7,317 nucleotides of DNA from Propionibacteriaceae bacterium (GTDB lineage Bacteria; Actinomycetota; Actinomycetes; Propionibacteriales; Propionibacteriaceae). The notes below the pieces were generated by a model, which was not told where the DNA came from, made no database searches, and was given only the letters and a program-made list of their open reading frames with translations. Position numbers and translations under genes: made by a program. The stretch covers positions 1 to 7,317 of the forward strand of contig JAGXHS010000083.1 in the NCBI GenBank assembly GCA_024636075.1. Reading direction: 5' to 3'. Of this stretch, positions 6,070 to 7,317 are shown in pieces. Numbering within the stretch: the first letter of the stretch is position 1; the number at the start of each line of letters is the position of its first letter.

Positions 6070-6075
6070 TAAAGT
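6070..6075 (+). promoter_or_regulatory. Putative -10 element of hemY (leaderless arrangement)
   Basis: TAAAGT matches TANNNT and is followed by seven bases (CTTTCGA) and the GTG at 6083, so transcription would start at the start codon. No Shine-Dalgarno sequence precedes the GTG. The element is just past the stop of the LuxR-type gene, so hemY may have its own promoter in addition to any read-through. Confidence 0.45.
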
Positions 6076-6082
6076 CTTTCGA

Positions 6083-7317
6083 GTGACCACAACAGACAGT
6101 CGAGAGACCAGGGCGGACGACGTCTGCGTGGTAATCGGCGCTGGCATCACTGGCTTGGTGGCGGCGCACCAACTGGCGAAGGACTTCCACGAGGTCGTGC
6201 TGCTGGAGGCCAGCGACCGTCTCGGGGGCCAGGTGCACGGAATCCCGGTGGGTCCCGTGACCGTCGACATGGGGGCCGAATCGGCACACCTGGGCGCGTC
6301 GGCTGCTGCCACGCTGATCCGGGAACTGGGATTGGACAGCACGGTGGTGTCCGCGAATCCCGGGCAATCCCTACTGCTGACCAGACGTGGCCTGAAACCA
6401 CTTCCTGCCGGGGTGGGTCCCACCGGACCGACACGATTGCTGCCGGTGCTGAGATCAGGAATTCTCACCCTGCCCGGTCTGGCGCGAGCCGGGATGGAGC
6501 CATTGCTGGCACGGCGCCGCTACGACGTGGACATGGGGGTCGGGGACTTCATCGAGCGGCGTTTCGGCACCGAGGTCGCCGAGGTGTTCGTCGATGCGAT
6601 GCTGGGAAACCTGCACGGCGGTGAGGTGAAGGCGCTGAGCCTGCACGCGACCGCGCCGCAGCTCAAGACGAAGGCCACCGGCGGCGTCTCAATCGTGTTG
6701 GAGTCGCTCCGCAGACGTCGCAAGCCCCCTGCTGCCGCTCCGACGCAGACCCAACTGCCGATGTTCGCGAGCTGGCCGGAGGGCTTGAGCACACTGATCG
6801 AAGCACTCGCCAACGATGCGCGCCGGCTCGGTGTGGACATCCGCACGTCCTCGTCGGTGACCGGACTGCAGCAGGTCACGGTGCCCGAGGACAAGCAGGA
6901 GCGGGACGGACATCATGGTGAGGGGAATCAGTGGCAGGTGGCCATTGACGGGTCTGCCGCACTGCTCGCTGACCAGGTGGTGGTCGCGGTCCCGGGCCCG
7001 GTGATCTCGGATCTGGTCTCATCGCTGTGCCCCGAGGTCAAAGTCGCCATGAGCTGGGTGAAGATGGCTTCGGTGGCCAGCGTGCTGCTGGGCTACGACA
7101 AGACGGCCGCCCAGCACAACAAGATGTTGCGCGAGGCGAACGGCATCCTGCTCACCAGTCGCCAGGAACGAACCTTCAAGGCAGCCACCAACCTCACCCG
7201 CAAATGGCCCCACCTGGCCGAATCACCGCACCACCTGGTCCGGCTGTCGGTGGGGCGCTCGACTCACAGCCTGGCTGACGACTTGAGCGACGACGAAATG
7301 ATCGAACACTGTCACAG
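6083..7317 (+). CDS. hemY: HemY-type coproporphyrinogen III / protoporphyrinogen oxidase, truncated at contig end
   Basis: This FAD-dependent amine-oxidase-fold protein (names also used: cgoX, hemG) oxidises a porphyrinogen to the porphyrin using oxygen. In actinobacteria the usual substrate is coproporphyrinogen III, in the coproheme route of heme synthesis. 411 residues are present of roughly 460-500, with no stop before the contig end. Hallmarks: FAD dinucleotide fold VVIGAGITGLVAAHQL (16-31), the ribose-binding Glu42 in LLEASDRLGGQ, the VDMGAESAHL block (61-70), GNLHGGEVKALSLHATAPQL (175-194), the WPEGLSTLIEAL motif (231-242) and KWPH with LVRLSVGR (374-392). Residues about 267-283 form a charged, probably loop insertion. 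The GTG is chosen because it gives a short N-terminus before the FAD motif and follows a TAAAGT box by seven bases. It starts 22 bases after the regulator stop. A chdC (hemQ) gene is often nearby in related genomes but is not visible here. Confidence 0.92.
   Translation, partial: MTTTDSRETRADDVCVVIGAGITGLVAAHQLAKDFHEVVLLEASDRLGGQVHGIPVGPVTVDMGAESAHLGASAAATLIRELGLDSTVVSANPGQSLLLTRRGLKPLPAGVGPTGPTRLLPVLRSGILTLPGLARAGMEPLLARRRYDVDMGVGDFIERRFGTEVAEVFVDAMLGNLHGGEVKALSLHATAPQLKTKATGGVSIVLESLRRRRKPPAAAPTQTQLPMFASWPEGLSTLIEALANDARRLGVDIRTSSSVTGLQQVTVPEDKQERDGHHGEGNQWQVAIDGSAALLADQVVVAVPGPVISDLVSSLCPEVKVAMSWVKMASVASVLLGYDKTAAQHNKMLREANGILLTSRQERTFKAATNLTRKWPHLAESPHHLVRLSVGRSTHSLADDLSDDEMIEHCH

Noticed and set aside
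5245..6468. 407-codon minus-strand frame opposite the LuxR-type gene and hemY
   Set aside because: Both plus-strand genes have clear domains. The antisense frame has no recognisable family and would run through the intergenic palindrome.
7300..7317. Adapter read-through at the right end
   Set aside because: The end reads CTGTCACAG, which shares only the first few bases with the reverse mosaic end (CTGTCTCTTATA), and the hemY frame continues to the last base.
1..7317. CRISPR arrays, tRNA or rRNA genes, riboswitches, insertion sequences
   Set aside because: No regularly spaced repeats, tRNA-like cloverleaf, rRNA segments or transposase genes were seen on either strand. Intergenic space is small and already described.

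Overview
The window looks like a contig from a high-GC Gram-positive bacterium, most likely an actinobacterium (Actinomycetota). The evidence is the high G+C third-codon bias, GTG starts, a three-gene heterotetrameric-type branched-chain 2-oxoacid dehydrogenase operon in the order E1-alpha, E1-beta, E2 (the order of bkdA-bkdB-bkdC in Mycobacterium), a DUF4282 membrane protein, a short-leader LuxR/NarL-type regulator and a HemY-type porphyrinogen oxidase. I cannot fix the genus from sequence alone. The first 29 bases are not genomic: they are the 3' part of the Illumina Nextera Read 1 transposase adapter, so the left end is an untrimmed read or contig end.

Layout: (1) 1-29 adapter. (2) 30-522, minus: 5' part of alr (alanine racemase), truncated by the contig end. 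(3) 523-619: divergent promoter region; each start codon is preceded by the same -10-like hexamer CACAAT six bases upstream, suggesting two leaderless transcripts. (4) 620-1303, plus: Pro/Gly-rich DUF4282 two-helix membrane protein. (5) 1304-1431: convergent intergenic gap with a GC-rich hairpin (probable shared terminator) and an 18-nt tandem repeat. (6) 1432-5163, minus: compact operon bkdA (E1-alpha), bkdB (E1-beta), bkdC (E2), with a 4-base ATGA overlap and a 19-base gap. No E3 (dihydrolipoamide dehydrogenase) gene is present. (7) 5164-5370: divergent control region with a perfect 18-bp palindrome and a hairpin followed by a T-rich stretch. (8) 5371-6060, plus: response-regulator-like protein with a partly degenerate receiver and a LuxR HTH. 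(9) 6083-7317, plus: hemY/cgoX-type porphyrinogen oxidase, probably leaderless, cut by the right end.

Function: the bkd genes would encode the E1 and E2 parts of the complex that converts branched-chain 2-oxoacids (from Leu, Ile, Val) to acyl-CoAs, which in actinobacteria are also precursors of branched fatty acids; E3 must come from another locus. The divergent LuxR-type gene and the palindrome between it and bkdA make a plausible but unproven local regulatory unit. alr (D-alanine for peptidoglycan) and hemY (heme synthesis) are flanking housekeeping genes. I see no mobile element, CRISPR array, RNA gene or clearly novel system; the most interesting signals are regulatory.
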